DNA of 64,000 bases from VRUE01 sp963824215 (GCA_963824215.1 CAWGOE010000004.1:930001-994000), one strand, 5' to 3'; shown: positions 16,939-28,469, counted from the stretch's first letter. The notes: generated from the sequence alone by a model not told the origin. A program made the numbers and translations.

Positions 16939-17333
16939 TACGAGAGAACCTCCTGGGAGAGCAGTACCTCCGGATGGCTGTCGACGGCGATAGCGACGTT
17001 GTCGTCGTCGACGTGGACGACGACCGGCGAGTAGGTCTCCAGATCGCTCTCGTCGTAGGCGCCGAAGGAGGCGACGATGATCTTGTGCCCGGGCTGGGTC
17101 AGATGAGCGGCGGCGCCGTTGACCTGCATCGTGCCCGAACCCGGCTCGCCGTCGATCACATAGGTGACGAAGCGGGCGCCGTTGTCGATGTCCCAAACGT
17201 GTACCTGCTCATTGGTGATCAGGTCCGCGCTTGCCATCAGCTCCGTGTCGACCGTGATGCTGCCGATGTAGTCGACGTCGCAATCGGTCACCGTCGCCCG
17301 GTGGATCTTTGACTTGAGCATCTGCCTCTGCAT
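16938..17333 (-). CDS. panD: Aspartate 1-decarboxylase PanD (pyruvoyl zymogen)
   Basis: A 131-residue proenzyme starting MQRQMLKSKIHRATVTDCDV. The self-cleavage site Gly-Ser in DYIGSITVD is intact, which generates the pyruvoyl cofactor on the alpha chain. It decarboxylates aspartate to beta-alanine for pantothenate. Conserved residues NGARFVTYVI and NGAAAHLTQPGHKIIVAS are present. Start and stop codons overlap both neighbours as TAATG, showing tight translational coupling in the pan operon. Confidence 0.96.
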   Translation of the reverse strand: MQRQMLKSKIHRATVTDCDVDYIGSITVDTELMASADLITNEQVHVWDIDNGARFVTYVIDGEPGSGTMQVNGAAAHLTQPGHKIIVASFGAYDESDLETYSPVVVHVDDDNVAIAVDSHPEVLLSQEVLS

Positions 17334-18244
17334 TAGGTGTCCTCTCTCCCGCCGTCACCGGCGATTGTCACGTTGTCGATCAACCGCGCCGGGCCGACCC
17401 TGGCCGCAAGCGCGATCAAGACCGGCCGGCCATCCAGCTCGGCAACCGGTTCCAAGCTCTCTGCGTCGCGGGCCTCGAGGTACTCAGGCTCGATTCCCGC
17501 CTGCTCAAGCTCGCGGCGACCGGCTTCGATTCCAGCCTTAAGTGGGCCCTCCTGGACGGTCCGCTCCACCGCCTGCAGCGCCCGCGAAAGCGCGGTTGCT
17601 TGCTGCCGCTCAGCCGGGCTGAGATAGGCGTTGCGCGAGCTCATCGCCAGACCGTCAACCTCGCGCACGATCGGCAGCGCCTCGATCCGGATCGGGAAAT
17701 CGAGGTCGCGCACCATCCGCCGGATCGCCGCCACCTGCTGGGCGTCCTTCCGGCCGAAGTAGGCGACGTCGGGCTGGACCGAGTTGAAGAGCTTGGCGAC
17801 GACGGTGGTGACGCCGCGGAAGTGCTCGGGGCCACGCCGGCGCGAATCGCCGCAGAGGACCTCGGTCACGCCGGCGACCTCGACTGCGGTCGAGAAGCCG
17901 TCGGGGTAGACCTCCTCGACGGCGGGTGCATAGATCAGATCGACCCCCGCCTCCCCGGCTAGCTCCGCGTCGCGCTGCTCGTCGCGCGGATAGCGCTCGA
18001 GATCCTCACCGGGCCCGAACTGGGTCGGGTTGACGAAGAGGCTCATAACGACGAAATCGCACTCGGCGCGGGCGGCACGCAGCAGCGAGAGGTGGCCCTC
18101 GTGCAGGTAGCCCATCGTCGGCACCAGGCCGATCGTGCCGCCGTCGGCGCGCACGGAGGCAAGCGCGGCTCGCAGCTCGTCCTTGACGCGGACGAACTTC
18201 ACCCCTGCTCTTGCATGCGGTGGCTCAGTCAGTGCGAGGTTCAT
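17333..18244 (-). CDS. panC: Pantothenate synthetase PanC
   Basis: A 303-residue class I nucleotidyltransferase fold enzyme with the HxGH-type motif in GYLHEGHLSLLRAARAE and the KMSKS-like AMSSRNAYLSPAERQQ. It joins pantoate and beta-alanine using ATP. Further conserved segments are NPTQFGPGEDLERYPRD and FGRKDAQQVAAIRRM. It starts at ATG 18244 and is the first gene of panC-panD-panB. Divergent transcription with the esterase gene suggests promoters in the 76-bp gap at 18245-18320. Confidence 0.96.
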   Translation of the reverse strand: MNLALTEPPHARAGVKFVRVKDELRAALASVRADGGTIGLVPTMGYLHEGHLSLLRAARAECDFVVMSLFVNPTQFGPGEDLERYPRDEQRDAELAGEAGVDLIYAPAVEEVYPDGFSTAVEVAGVTEVLCGDSRRRGPEHFRGVTTVVAKLFNSVQPDVAYFGRKDAQQVAAIRRMVRDLDFPIRIEALPIVREVDGLAMSSRNAYLSPAERQQATALSRALQAVERTVQEGPLKAGIEAGRRELEQAGIEPEYLEARDAESLEPVAELDGRPVLIALAARVGPARLIDNVTIAGDGGREDT

Positions 18245-18320
18245 GATGGTCCATGCCCGGATGGGGTCACGGCCGAAATCCGATTATAGGCACGTCCTGG
18301 CGGAACTAAGCTGATTTTCG

Positions 18321-19199
18321 ATGGACCACCCTCCTCGCGCATCGCGGCGCCAGATCCGACGACGCCGACAAACGGCACTCGCCGCGCTAGCGCTGCTCGC
18401 TCTTGCCGTCATCTACTTCACGCTCGCCGCAACGGTTTTCGCACCGGTCGACAGGCATGGGGTGCGCGTTTCCCAGCTGACCGTCCACAGCGGCGCCGTC
18501 GGCAAAGACCTCGACGTCACCGTGCTCGAACCGCCGCGTACGACGGACCTACAGGGCAAGCGGCCGCTGCTGGTCTTCCTCCACGGACGCAGCGGCTCGA
18601 ACCAGACCTTCGCCGAGAATGAGTCGGTCTTCGCGGCCTTGGCAGCACTTGGCCAGCGAGCGCCCGTAATTGCCTTTCCCGACGGCGGCGACCACGGCTA
18701 CTGGCACAATCGCGCCGAAGGGAATTGGGGCACGTATGTGATGCGCGAGGTAATTCCGCAGGCGACGCAGCGCTACGGCACCGATCCGAGTCGCGTCGCG
18801 ATCGGTGGCATCTCGATGGGGGGCTTCGGCGCCTACGACTTAGCCCTGCTAAACCCAGGTCGCTTCTGCGCCGTCGGTGGCCACTCCCCGGCGCTCTGGT
18901 TCGACGGTGGCGAAACGGCGCCAGGCGCCTTTGACAACGCCGAGGACTTTGATCGCCATGACGTCGTCAGCGTCGTGCAGGACAACCCGGGTGCCTTCGG
19001 CGACATCCCGATCTGGAATGACTACGGCAGCGCGGACCCCTTCAAAGTGTATGACGAGGGCTTTGTTGCCGCGCTCCGCTCCGGCGATGTCGCCCTCCGC
19101 GCACACACTTCGCCGGGCGATCACGACAGCGCCTACTGGAACCGCCACTGGGGCGCCTACCTTCGCTTTTACGCAAACGCGTTGGCCCACTGCGAGTGA
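18321..19199 (+). CDS. Membrane-anchored alpha/beta-hydrolase esterase (FrmB/esterase D-like)
   Basis: The 292-residue product begins with a basic stretch and one hydrophobic helix (LAALALLALAVIYFTLAATV), so it is probably tethered outside the membrane. The nucleophile elbow is GISMGGFGAYDLAL, the oxyanion/HG region is FLHGRSGSNQTF, and a late DHDSAYWNRHW holds the catalytic His. This layout resembles the S-formylglutathione hydrolase and mycolyl-esterase superfamily, but no mycolic-acid context is seen. Substrate unknown. It is transcribed away from panC. Confidence 0.8.
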   Translation: MDHPPRASRRQIRRRRQTALAALALLALAVIYFTLAATVFAPVDRHGVRVSQLTVHSGAVGKDLDVTVLEPPRTTDLQGKRPLLVFLHGRSGSNQTFAENESVFAALAALGQRAPVIAFPDGGDHGYWHNRAEGNWGTYVMREVIPQATQRYGTDPSRVAIGGISMGGFGAYDLALLNPGRFCAVGGHSPALWFDGGETAPGAFDNAEDFDRHDVVSVVQDNPGAFGDIPIWNDYGSADPFKVYDEGFVAALRSGDVALRAHTSPGDHDSAYWNRHWGAYLRFYANALAHCE

Positions 19200-19214
19200 G
19201 AGGCTTGCCCTCGC

Positions 19215-19964
19215 TCAACGCCCCGGAGAACCCGCGGGCGGAGTTTCCGGCGGCGGTGCCGGCCCCCAGCTCCTGCGCCCATCGCCGTTGATCGGGATCG
19301 GTGGGCCACCGATCGCCGGGGTGTCGAGCGTCACGTCAGCAATCGCCTTTGCTCGAGAGAGAATCTCGCGCACCTCGCTCTTTTCCCCTTGGAAGCCCCA
19401 CTGATGCAAGTCGGCGGTGAGGCCGGATGCATCGATGCCGGCGGCGTCCGCAAGGAAGAGTGCGCGTGACATGTGAAAGCCCTGGGTCACGACCACGGCA
19501 TCGCGGACGCCGAAGATGCTGCGCGCCCGGACCATCGTCGCCCAGGTGTCGAAGCCGGCATGATCCTCGAAGACGTCGCGAGCAGGGACGCCGGCGCGAA
19601 CCAATGCCTTGCGCATCGTCCCCGGCTCGTCGTACGCCCAGGTGTGGTGATCGCCGGAGACGAGCACCTTCTCGACCTTGCCGGCGTGCCAGAGGGCTGC
19701 GGCCTGCCGAACCCGATCGGCCAACATCGAGCTCATCGTGCCATCGGGCTCGACCAGGGCCCCGGGAACGATGGCCACCTGCGCCGGTGAAACCTCGGCG
19801 ACCTCACTCGTCGAGTTCCCTTTCTCGCTCAGGAGCACGTAGGCGTTAGAGAGTGCGACCGCGAGCGCCAACAGCCCCACAACCGATGCTGCCGCCCTCG
19901 CCAGGCGCGGCCATCGCCGCAGCGGCGCCATCATGCCTCTCCGGAGCCTGCTCCACTGCCGCAT
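19215..19964 (-). CDS. DUF218/YdcF-SanA-like membrane protein
   Basis: From ATG 19964 (TGATG overlap with the acyltransferase stop) the product has about 249 residues. One N-terminal helix (SVVGLLALAVALSNAYVLL) precedes a Rossmann-like DUF218 domain with VAIVPGALVEPDG, KVLVSGDHH and AVVVTQGFHMSRALFLADAA. Members such as SanA and YdcF affect envelope barrier functions and vancomycin sensitivity, with no confirmed reaction. The C-terminus is Pro-rich. Reading back to 20117 would only extend into the neighbour. Confidence 0.82.
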   Translation of the reverse strand: MRQWSRLRRGMMAPLRRWPRLARAAASVVGLLALAVALSNAYVLLSEKGNSTSEVAEVSPAQVAIVPGALVEPDGTMSSMLADRVRQAAALWHAGKVEKVLVSGDHHTWAYDEPGTMRKALVRAGVPARDVFEDHAGFDTWATMVRARSIFGVRDAVVVTQGFHMSRALFLADAAGIDASGLTADLHQWGFQGEKSEVREILSRAKAIADVTLDTPAIGGPPIPINGDGRRSWGPAPPPETPPAGSPGR

Positions 19965-20545
19965 CAGCGGAACTCTATTTCCTTGATCACACGGGCCGGG
20001 GCGCCGGCGGCGATCGAGCCGGCGGGGATGTCCACGGTCACCACGGAATTTGCTCCGATCACGCAGCGGTCGCCGATCGTAACTCCGCTGGTGACGGCGC
20101 AATTGACCCCGAACCAACAGTTGGAGCCAATCTTCACCGGACCCTTACTGGTGAACCCCTGCCAGGTGATCGGCGCGTCCGGATCGTCGAAGCGGTGCTC
20201 GGCGTCGCCGACAAAGCAGCCGTTGGCGAACATCGTGTGCTCGCCGATCTCGATTCGTTCGTGCGAGGCCAGCATCGTGTTGCGATTGAGGAAGCAGCCA
20301 GCGCCGATCTCGATCTCGGCCTCGGGGCCGAGAGTCAGCCAGCAGCCTGGCTCGAGCAAGGTGCCTTCGCCAACGCGCAAGCGGCCCTCGTCGAGCGCCT
20401 CCAGTAGCTCACCCTCGACGGGCTGGCGGATGAAGAAGCCGCCGTGTGCCGCGTGGCGCGCCAAGCGCAGGCGCCGCAAGGGGCGCCGGTTGCGCTCATA
20501 CCAGCGCCGCTTCTGCCACCAAAGCCGCCAACCCGACTCACTCAT
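19964..20545 (-). CDS. Left-handed beta-helix acyltransferase (hexapeptide repeat)
   Basis: A 193-residue protein beginning MSESGWRLWWQKRRWYERNR. From residue 75 on it carries repeated hexapeptide turns (IEIGAGCFLNRNTMLASHER, then VKIGSNCWFGVNCAVTSGVT), ending in the ANSVVTVDIPAGSIAAGAPA segment typical of maltose/galactoside-type O-acetyltransferases. It likely acetylates or acylates a cell-wall glycan or nucleotide sugar. A basic N-terminal 60 residues lacks recognisable homology. It precedes and overlaps the DUF218 gene, so the two probably act together at the envelope. Confidence 0.8.
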   Translation of the reverse strand: MSESGWRLWWQKRRWYERNRRPLRRLRLARHAAHGGFFIRQPVEGELLEALDEGRLRVGEGTLLEPGCWLTLGPEAEIEIGAGCFLNRNTMLASHERIEIGEHTMFANGCFVGDAEHRFDDPDAPITWQGFTSKGPVKIGSNCWFGVNCAVTSGVTIGDRCVIGANSVVTVDIPAGSIAAGAPARVIKEIEFR

Positions 20546-20594
20546 CGCCGCCCACCCTACGAAACCCCCGCCGATGGCGGAATAGACTGGCTGC

Positions 20595-21554
20595 GTGGCT
20601 GACCTGCGCGGCGGTATCGACCTCGGCGGAACCAAGATTCAGACGGCGATCGTCGATCCAGGCGGCAAGGTACTCGGCGAAGCACGGCAGCCGACGCCGA
20701 CCTCCGGTGGCCCGGCAGACGTCGCCCGCGCGATGGAGAACGCCCTGCGCGAAGCGGCCGCGGCCGCCGACGTCAAGCCCGAGGAGCTCGAGGGCATCGG
20801 GGTCGGCTCGCCGGGCGACGCCGACGAGAAGACCGGCGTCGTCTCCACCGCCCGCAACCTGCCCGGCTGGGAAGGCAGCTTCCCGCTTGGCGAAACACTG
20901 GCGCAGGCGCTAGGAACTGAAGTGCGCGTTGGCAACGACGTGCAGGTCGCCACCGAGGCCGAGTTTCATCTCGGCGCTGGCCGCGAGTTCCAGAGCCTGA
21001 TCGGCGTCTTCTGGGGAACCGGGGTCGGCGGTGGGATCGTCCTCGACGGCAAGCCCTGGCTCGGCCGCGGTGCCGCCGGCGAGATCGGCCACATGGTCGT
21101 CAAGCGCGGTGGCGCCAAGTGCCCTTGCGGCCGCAAGGGTTGCCTGGAGGCCTACGCCGGCCGCAGCGCGATGGAAGCCGAGGCGCAGCGGGAGCACGAA
21201 GAGGGCCACAAGACCGACCTCTTCAAGCTGATGGAGAAGCACGAGAAACCGCGCCTGACCAGCGGCATCTGGGAGCGCGCCATCGACCACGGCGACCACC
21301 TCGCCACAAAGCTGATCGACCGCGCGATCGAGGCCCTGGGAACGGGGGTCGCCTCGGCCGTCAACCTGCTCGACCCCGAAGCGGTGATCGTCGGCGGCGG
21401 CCTCGGCATCCGCTTCGGCGATCGCTACATGGAGCCATTGATGAAGGAGATGGGCGCACACCTCTTCGTCGACGAGCGCCCGCCCGCCGTCCGCGTCGCC
21501 TCACTCGGCGACCTGGGCGGCGCGATCGGCGCTTCGCTCCTCTTCGCCCGATAG
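20595..21554 (+). CDS. ROK-family glucokinase
   Basis: A 319-residue ASKHA kinase starting at GTG 20595 with the phosphate-binding GGIDLGGTKIQTAIVD. The GTGVGGGIVLDG and EIGHM segments match ROK sugar kinases, and KCPCGRKGCLEAYAG gives the conserved zinc-binding Cys cluster with the ROK signature. Actinobacterial relatives are ATP- or polyphosphate-dependent glucokinases. It is the only plus-strand gene in this stretch, divergent from the acyltransferase. The sugar ABC transporter nearby could supply its substrate. Confidence 0.9.
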   Translation: MADLRGGIDLGGTKIQTAIVDPGGKVLGEARQPTPTSGGPADVARAMENALREAAAAADVKPEELEGIGVGSPGDADEKTGVVSTARNLPGWEGSFPLGETLAQALGTEVRVGNDVQVATEAEFHLGAGREFQSLIGVFWGTGVGGGIVLDGKPWLGRGAAGEIGHMVVKRGGAKCPCGRKGCLEAYAGRSAMEAEAQREHEEGHKTDLFKLMEKHEKPRLTSGIWERAIDHGDHLATKLIDRAIEALGTGVASAVNLLDPEAVIVGGGLGIRFGDRYMEPLMKEMGAHLFVDERPPAVRVASLGDLGGAIGASLLFAR

Positions 21555-21558
21555 GCGA

Positions 21559-21957
21559 TCAGCTCGGTTGGATGACCTTCAGGCCCTGCCCCTCGGCAGC
21601 GCAACCGAGGCGCTCGTCATAAGTGACGAACACGCCAACCTCCTGGCGAATGCTGAGGGCAGTCGCCAGGTGGAGTGCATCCAGGCTGCGCAGTACGGTC
21701 GGCTCCAGCTCGGTTGCCTTGTCCAAGATCGGGTCGTCGAGAGGTAGCAGCGAAATGCCCTCCAGCCACGCTCGGGCTTCATGGGCGTCCTCGGCACTGC
21801 TACGAGCGCAAGCTCGAATCGACTCCACCGCCAGCAGCGCACTCGACACGTATCCGTCCCACTCGGCCAGCTCAGCCATGAGAGCGGCCTCGTCTGTCTC
21901 GCCAAGCACGGCCTTTACATAGGCAGAGCTGTCGAGATAGGCGATCCGAGCGGCTAT
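21559..21957 (-). CDS. PIN-domain toxin with non-canonical start
   Basis: The conserved opening RIAYLDSSAYVKAVLGE lies upstream of the first usual start (GTG 21909). No ATG, GTG or TTG occurs in this frame after the in-frame TGA, so initiation is probably at ATA 21957, five bases after a GGAGGAG site, or at ATC 21945. The result is about 132 residues. Acidic residues Asp in LDSS, Glu in LAVESIR, Asp in SLDALHLATAL and Asp in TYDERL form a PIN nuclease site. It is coupled to the Phd-type antitoxin whose TAG it overlaps. Probable target is RNA. Confidence 0.8.
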   Translation of the reverse strand: MAARIAYLDSSAYVKAVLGETDEAALMAELAEWDGYVSSALLAVESIRACARSSAEDAHEARAWLEGISLLPLDDPILDKATELEPTVLRSLDALHLATALSIRQEVGVFVTYDERLGCAAEGQGLKVIQPS

Positions 21958-22235
21958 AGCCGCTCCTCCCGCTCCGCATCAAGCAGCTCGCGACTCGACG
22001 GCCCCCTCGCGGGTCTCAACGGGGACGACCTGGCGAGTTCGAGCAGATTGGCGGTCGGCATCGTCGCGCCGCGCTCCGCCACCAGCCTGGCAATCGCCGA
22101 ATCCGCAGGGCCTGACGGCACGAGGCGGGCGACCTCCCGCCCTCTCTCGGTGACGCGGAAGCTACCGCCGTCCTTGACCTCCATTAGGTAGCGAGAGAGG
22201 TTTTGCCGCAGCTCTCGAACGCCCACCGAGTTCAT
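21954..22235 (-). CDS. Phd/YefM-family antitoxin
   Basis: A 93-residue product from ATG 22235: MNSVGVRELRQNLSRYLMEV, then VTERGREVARLVPSG, the N-terminal DNA-binding fold of Phd/YefM antitoxins. The C-terminal half is Arg/Glu-rich and likely disordered until it binds the toxin. It precedes and overlaps the PIN toxin gene, so the pair is a type II toxin-antitoxin module. A GTG at 22244 is an alternative start. The pair follows the sugar transporter operon by 42 bases and may have its own promoter. Confidence 0.87.
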   Translation of the reverse strand: MNSVGVRELRQNLSRYLMEVKDGGSFRVTERGREVARLVPSGPADSAIARLVAERGATMPTANLLELARSSPLRPARGPSSRELLDAEREERL

Positions 22236-22277
22236 GTGCGTCACGGTAGCACAAGACAGACCACCGCGCTGTGTTGT

Positions 22278-23441
22278 CTACACCCGTCCCGCCGCCTGGC
22301 GCTGTTGACGCGCGATCGCGTCGACCAGGACGGCAAGCAGCAAGACGCCGCCGGTGACCATGAACTTGACCGCGGAGGAGAGCGCCAGCAGGTCCATGCC
22401 GTTTGAGATCGAGCCGATCACCAAGGCGCCGAGCAGGGCGGTCCAGACAGAGCCGCGGCCGCCGAAAAGGCTGGTGCCCGCGATCACCGGGCCGGCGATC
22501 GCGAGCAGGAGCAGTTCGCTGCCCCCCGAGCCCTGGTTGACCGCCAGCAGGCGTGAGGCGGCCATGATGCCGCCGATCGCCGCCATCGTGCCGGAGATGG
22601 CGAAAACCGCCACTCGCACACCGTTGACACGAATGCCGGCGCGCCGCGCTGCCTCGGCGTTGCCGCCGACGGCGAAGATGTGACGACCGAAGCGCGTTCG
22701 CTTGACCACGTACTCCATGCCAACGACGAAAGCGAGCAGGATCAGCACCGCCAGCGGTACGCCGCGGTCGGAGTTGAGGATCGCCACGGCGACGACCGCG
22801 ACCGCGGCGACCAAGCCAACGCGAAAAACCAGCGTCGCCATGCTCTCCGCAGCGAGACCAGCAGCGACCCTGCGCCTGTGGCCGATGAAGACGACGGCGG
22901 CAAAGGCCGCGATGACGATCGCACAGAAGACCCAGCCGACCGCGTCGGAGTAGAAGATGTTGGCGAGCCCGGTGATCTTGGGGTCGGTGATGTTGATCGA
23001 GCCGGTTGAGCCAAGCACCTGCAACAGCGCTCCCTGCCAGGCCAATAAGCCGGCGAGCGTGACGACGAACGAGGGGATGACGAAGCGGCTGAAGAGCGAG
23101 CCCTGCAGCAACCCGATCGCAGTACCGACCAGGACGGCCGCGGCGATCGCCAGGTAGGGACTCCAGCCGTGGTTGACGTTGAGCACCGCCATCACCCCGG
23201 CGGCGAGGCCGCTGACCGCACCCACCGAGAGGTCGATCTCACCCAGCAGCAATACGTAGACGACGCCGACCGAGATCAGGCCGATCGCGGTGATCTGCAG
23301 CATCAGGTTGGTCAGGTTCTCGGCGGAGAGAAAGCGGTCGTTCTGGGACTGGAAGATGATCCAGATCAGGGCCAGACCGAGGACGACGCGAACAGACGCA
23401 AGGTCGCCCTGGACGAGGCGACGCAGGGACTCGCTACGCAT
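22278..23441 (-). CDS. Sugar ABC transporter permease (XylH/RbsC-like)
   Basis: A 387-residue membrane protein with about 10-11 helices. It contains ALIWIIFQSQNDRFLSAENL at the N-terminus and the EAA-like cytoplasmic motif GGNAEAARRAGIRVNGVR, both typical of ribose/xylose-type permeases. It overlaps the ATPase stop by eight bases. Together with the upstream ATPase and binding protein it imports a monosaccharide, possibly xylose or a related pentose. The exact sugar is not determined by the sequence. Confidence 0.9.
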   Translation of the reverse strand: MRSESLRRLVQGDLASVRVVLGLALIWIIFQSQNDRFLSAENLTNLMLQITAIGLISVGVVYVLLLGEIDLSVGAVSGLAAGVMAVLNVNHGWSPYLAIAAAVLVGTAIGLLQGSLFSRFVIPSFVVTLAGLLAWQGALLQVLGSTGSINITDPKITGLANIFYSDAVGWVFCAIVIAAFAAVVFIGHRRRVAAGLAAESMATLVFRVGLVAAVAVVAVAILNSDRGVPLAVLILLAFVVGMEYVVKRTRFGRHIFAVGGNAEAARRAGIRVNGVRVAVFAISGTMAAIGGIMAASRLLAVNQGSGGSELLLLAIAGPVIAGTSLFGGRGSVWTALLGALVIGSISNGMDLLALSSAVKFMVTGGVLLLAVLVDAIARQQRQAAGRV

Positions 23442-24201
23442 TGTTTCCCTCGCCGATGCCGGTGATCGCCGAGACGACGTGCTCCTCGGTCGTCGCTTCC
23501 GCCTTGAAGTCGCCGGCGGCTCGGCCGAGGCGCAAGACGACGATCCGGTCGGCGACCTCGAAGACGTTGGCGAGGTTGTGGCTAATCACGACCACTCCCA
23601 ACCCCCGCTCTTTCAGACGCCCGATTAGCTCCAGCACCTGTTTGGTCTGCGGCACCCCGAGCGCCGCCGTGGGCTCGTCCAGCAGCACGACCCGCGGCTC
23701 GCCGAGGAGCGAGCGCGCTACGGCTACCTGTTGGCGCTGACCGCCTGACAGGGTGCCGACCTCCGTACGAACGCTCGGGATGGTCACCGCAAGACTGGAG
23801 AGCAGCTCACCCGCGCGGTGCTCCATCTTCGCCTCGTCGAGCTGGCGCGAGACCTCGCCGGTGCCCGGCGATATCTCCTCCTGTCCGAGGAAGATGTTGG
23901 CGACGACGTCGAGGTTGTCGCAGAGCGCGAGGTCCTGGTAGACGGTGGCGATCCCGAGCCGGGTCGCATCCTGCGGTCGCGAGACCTTTATCTCGTTGCC
24001 GTCGAAGCGCATCCGGCCGGCGTCGGCCGAGTGGATGCCGGCGATCGTCTTCACCAGCGTCGACTTGCCGGCCCCGTTGTCTCCGACCAAGCCGACGACC
24101 TCGCCGGCGTGGACAGCGAAGTCGACCCGGTCCAGAGCCTGGACCGGGCCGAATCGCTTGCTCACCTCGTCGAGCTCGAGGAGCGCGCCGTTTGAGCTCA
24201 T
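23434..24201 (-). CDS. Sugar ABC transporter ATPase, single-domain (XylG/RbsA-like)
   Basis: A 255-residue ABC protein with Walker A VGDNGAGKSTLVKTIAG, signature LSGGQRQQVAVARSLL, Walker B VVLLDEPTAALG and a switch His in VVVISHNL. Enterobacterial XylG and RbsA carry two fused ATPase domains. This one has a single domain, so it should act as a homodimer, a common actinobacterial arrangement. It sits between the binding protein and permease genes on the minus strand. Confidence 0.92.
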   Translation of the reverse strand: MSSNGALLELDEVSKRFGPVQALDRVDFAVHAGEVVGLVGDNGAGKSTLVKTIAGIHSADAGRMRFDGNEIKVSRPQDATRLGIATVYQDLALCDNLDVVANIFLGQEEISPGTGEVSRQLDEAKMEHRAGELLSSLAVTIPSVRTEVGTLSGGQRQQVAVARSLLGEPRVVLLDEPTAALGVPQTKQVLELIGRLKERGLGVVVISHNLANVFEVADRIVVLRLGRAAGDFKAEATTEEHVVSAITGIGEGNNA

Positions 24202-24219
24202 CGCCCGTTCTCCCGCGCC

Positions 24220-25320
24220 CTAGGAGATCCCCGCTTCTTTGCAGGCTTTCGCATAGGCACCGGTGCAGAGTTCGTCGGCGGTAATGAATTCGTCTTTGAC
24301 CACGGTGTCTTTGACGTTTTCCTTGGTCACTGCGACCGGTTCGAGCAGGATCGACGGCACTTTGGTTTTGCCGTTGTCGACTTCTTCGGTGATCTTGCTC
24401 TGCGGGAATTCTTCGCCTTCGGCGAGCGCGACGGCGATTTCAGCGGCCACTTTCGTCTGCTTGTCGGTGGCCTTGTAGACGGTCATGTACTGCTGCCCGG
24501 CGATGATTCGCTGCACGCCGGCAACGGTGGCGTCCTGGCCGGTGCTCGGCCTTTCTTCCGGGTTGACGCCGGCCGATTTCATCGCGGCGATCGAGCCAGC
24601 GGCCATTTCGTCGTTGGCCCCGTAGACGCCTTCGAACCCGTTTTTGCCGAGCGCGGTGATCGCCTGCTGCATCTCGTTCTGGGCATTCGTCGCCGACCAT
24701 TCGGGCGTGTCGTATTCCTTGGCGACTTTGACCCCGGCGGCTTCGAACCCTTTATTCGAGCCTTCCTTGAAAAGCGCGGCGTTGCTGTCGGCGGGGTCGC
24801 CGTTGATCTTCACGATCGGGCCTTCGGGGCTGCCGTCTTCTTTCAGTTTTTCCGCAAGCGATTCCGCCTGCAGTTCGCCGACCTCGACGTTGTCGAAGGA
24901 GACGTAGTAGTCGACCTCGGCGTTTTCGATCAACCTGTCGTAGGAGAGGACCGGGATGTCCTGTGCTTTCGCCTTTTCGACCATCGCCGCGGCCGATTTG
25001 GCGTCGACCGGGTCGAGCACCATCACTTCGGCGCCCTGGGTCAGCGCCGCTTCAGCCTGACTCTGCTGTTTGGACGCGTCGCCGGTCGCATTGCTGTAGA
25101 GGATTTCGCAGTCTGGGCATTCCGCTTCGACGTTTTCTTCGAATTCAGGTCGGTCGTGCGCTTCGTAGCGCGGCGTCTCGTTCTCGGGTAGCAACAGAGC
25201 GATCTTGGCACCACCGCCACCGCCGTCATCGCTGTCGCCACAACCCGCCACTACCAGCACAACTACAAGCAACACCCCTGCTGCTGCCATGACCCTCTTG
25301 ATCAACACAGAATTGGACAT
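24220..25320 (-). CDS. Sugar-binding lipoprotein of ABC transporter (XylF-like)
   Basis: From ATG 25320, with a strong AAGGAGGAG ribosome-binding site, the 366-residue product has a lipoprotein signal peptide (VLLVVVLVVAGCGDSDD, with the lipid-attached Cys) and a periplasmic-binding-protein fold. KIALLLPENETPRYEAHDRP and VDAKSAAAMVEKAKAQDIPV resemble XylF. It captures sugar outside the membrane for the permease and ATPase encoded next. Glu and Lys are often GAA and AAA here, differing from neighbours, which may mark high expression. A longer frame to 25617 only runs into the hairpin and the uvrA end. Confidence 0.92.
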   Translation of the reverse strand: MSNSVLIKRVMAAAGVLLVVVLVVAGCGDSDDGGGGGAKIALLLPENETPRYEAHDRPEFEENVEAECPDCEILYSNATGDASKQQSQAEAALTQGAEVMVLDPVDAKSAAAMVEKAKAQDIPVLSYDRLIENAEVDYYVSFDNVEVGELQAESLAEKLKEDGSPEGPIVKINGDPADSNAALFKEGSNKGFEAAGVKVAKEYDTPEWSATNAQNEMQQAITALGKNGFEGVYGANDEMAAGSIAAMKSAGVNPEERPSTGQDATVAGVQRIIAGQQYMTVYKATDKQTKVAAEIAVALAEGEEFPQSKITEEVDNGKTKVPSILLEPVAVTKENVKDTVVKDEFITADELCTGAYAKACKEAGIS

Positions 25321-25377
25321 GGACTCCTCCTTTTCTGCCCAGCTAGTACCCGTTCGTCCGGGTCCTACGCCTGCACT

Positions 25378-25489
25378 CGTGAGGGGTCCGGGCAGGGGTG
25401 GAGCGTCTTGTACTTTTTGGCCGACGCGGCCCACGGACGACCGCTTCGGCGCCACCCAAAAAGTTAAGCGGAACCCCTGCCCGGACCCC

Positions 25490-25494
<5 letters not shown>
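25378..25494 (-). repeat. Long hairpin element, family A copy 2 (3' of uvrA)
   Basis: Perfect 22-bp arms at 25378-25399 and 25473-25494 enclose an internal pair with CGTCTTGTACTTTTT (25404-25418) and AAAAAGTTAAG (25458-25468). Both internal strings are identical in copy 3 at 57598-57709, although the outer arms differ completely. The right arm overlaps the uvrA stop codon, so read on the minus strand the element begins as uvrA ends and stands before the sugar-binding-protein gene. It likely ends the uvrA transcript or stabilises its 3' end. Confidence 0.78.
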
Positions 25495-28393
<2,899 letters not shown>

Positions 28394-28443
28394 TACTAAC
28401 CGAGTCTACCCAGACGAACAGATGTTCCCCTGGAAGGCGTGCT

Positions 28444-28461
28444 GGTAGCAGAACTGCTACC
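28444..28461. promoter_or_regulatory. Perfect inverted repeat before vapB, probable autoregulatory operator
   Basis: GGTAGCAG-AA-CTGCTACC is an exact 8-bp inverted repeat ending eight bases before the vapB ATG. VapBC and Phd-type antitoxins repress their own promoters through such palindromes, so this is a likely operator. No ribosome-binding site fits the short gap, which suggests a leaderless message starting near the ATG. Assignment rests on position and symmetry only. Confidence 0.6.
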
Positions 28462-28469
28462 GTGGACCC

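Noticed and set aside
16938..17196. N-terminal extension of PanB
   Set aside because: It is translated from panD in another frame and lacks PanB similarity.
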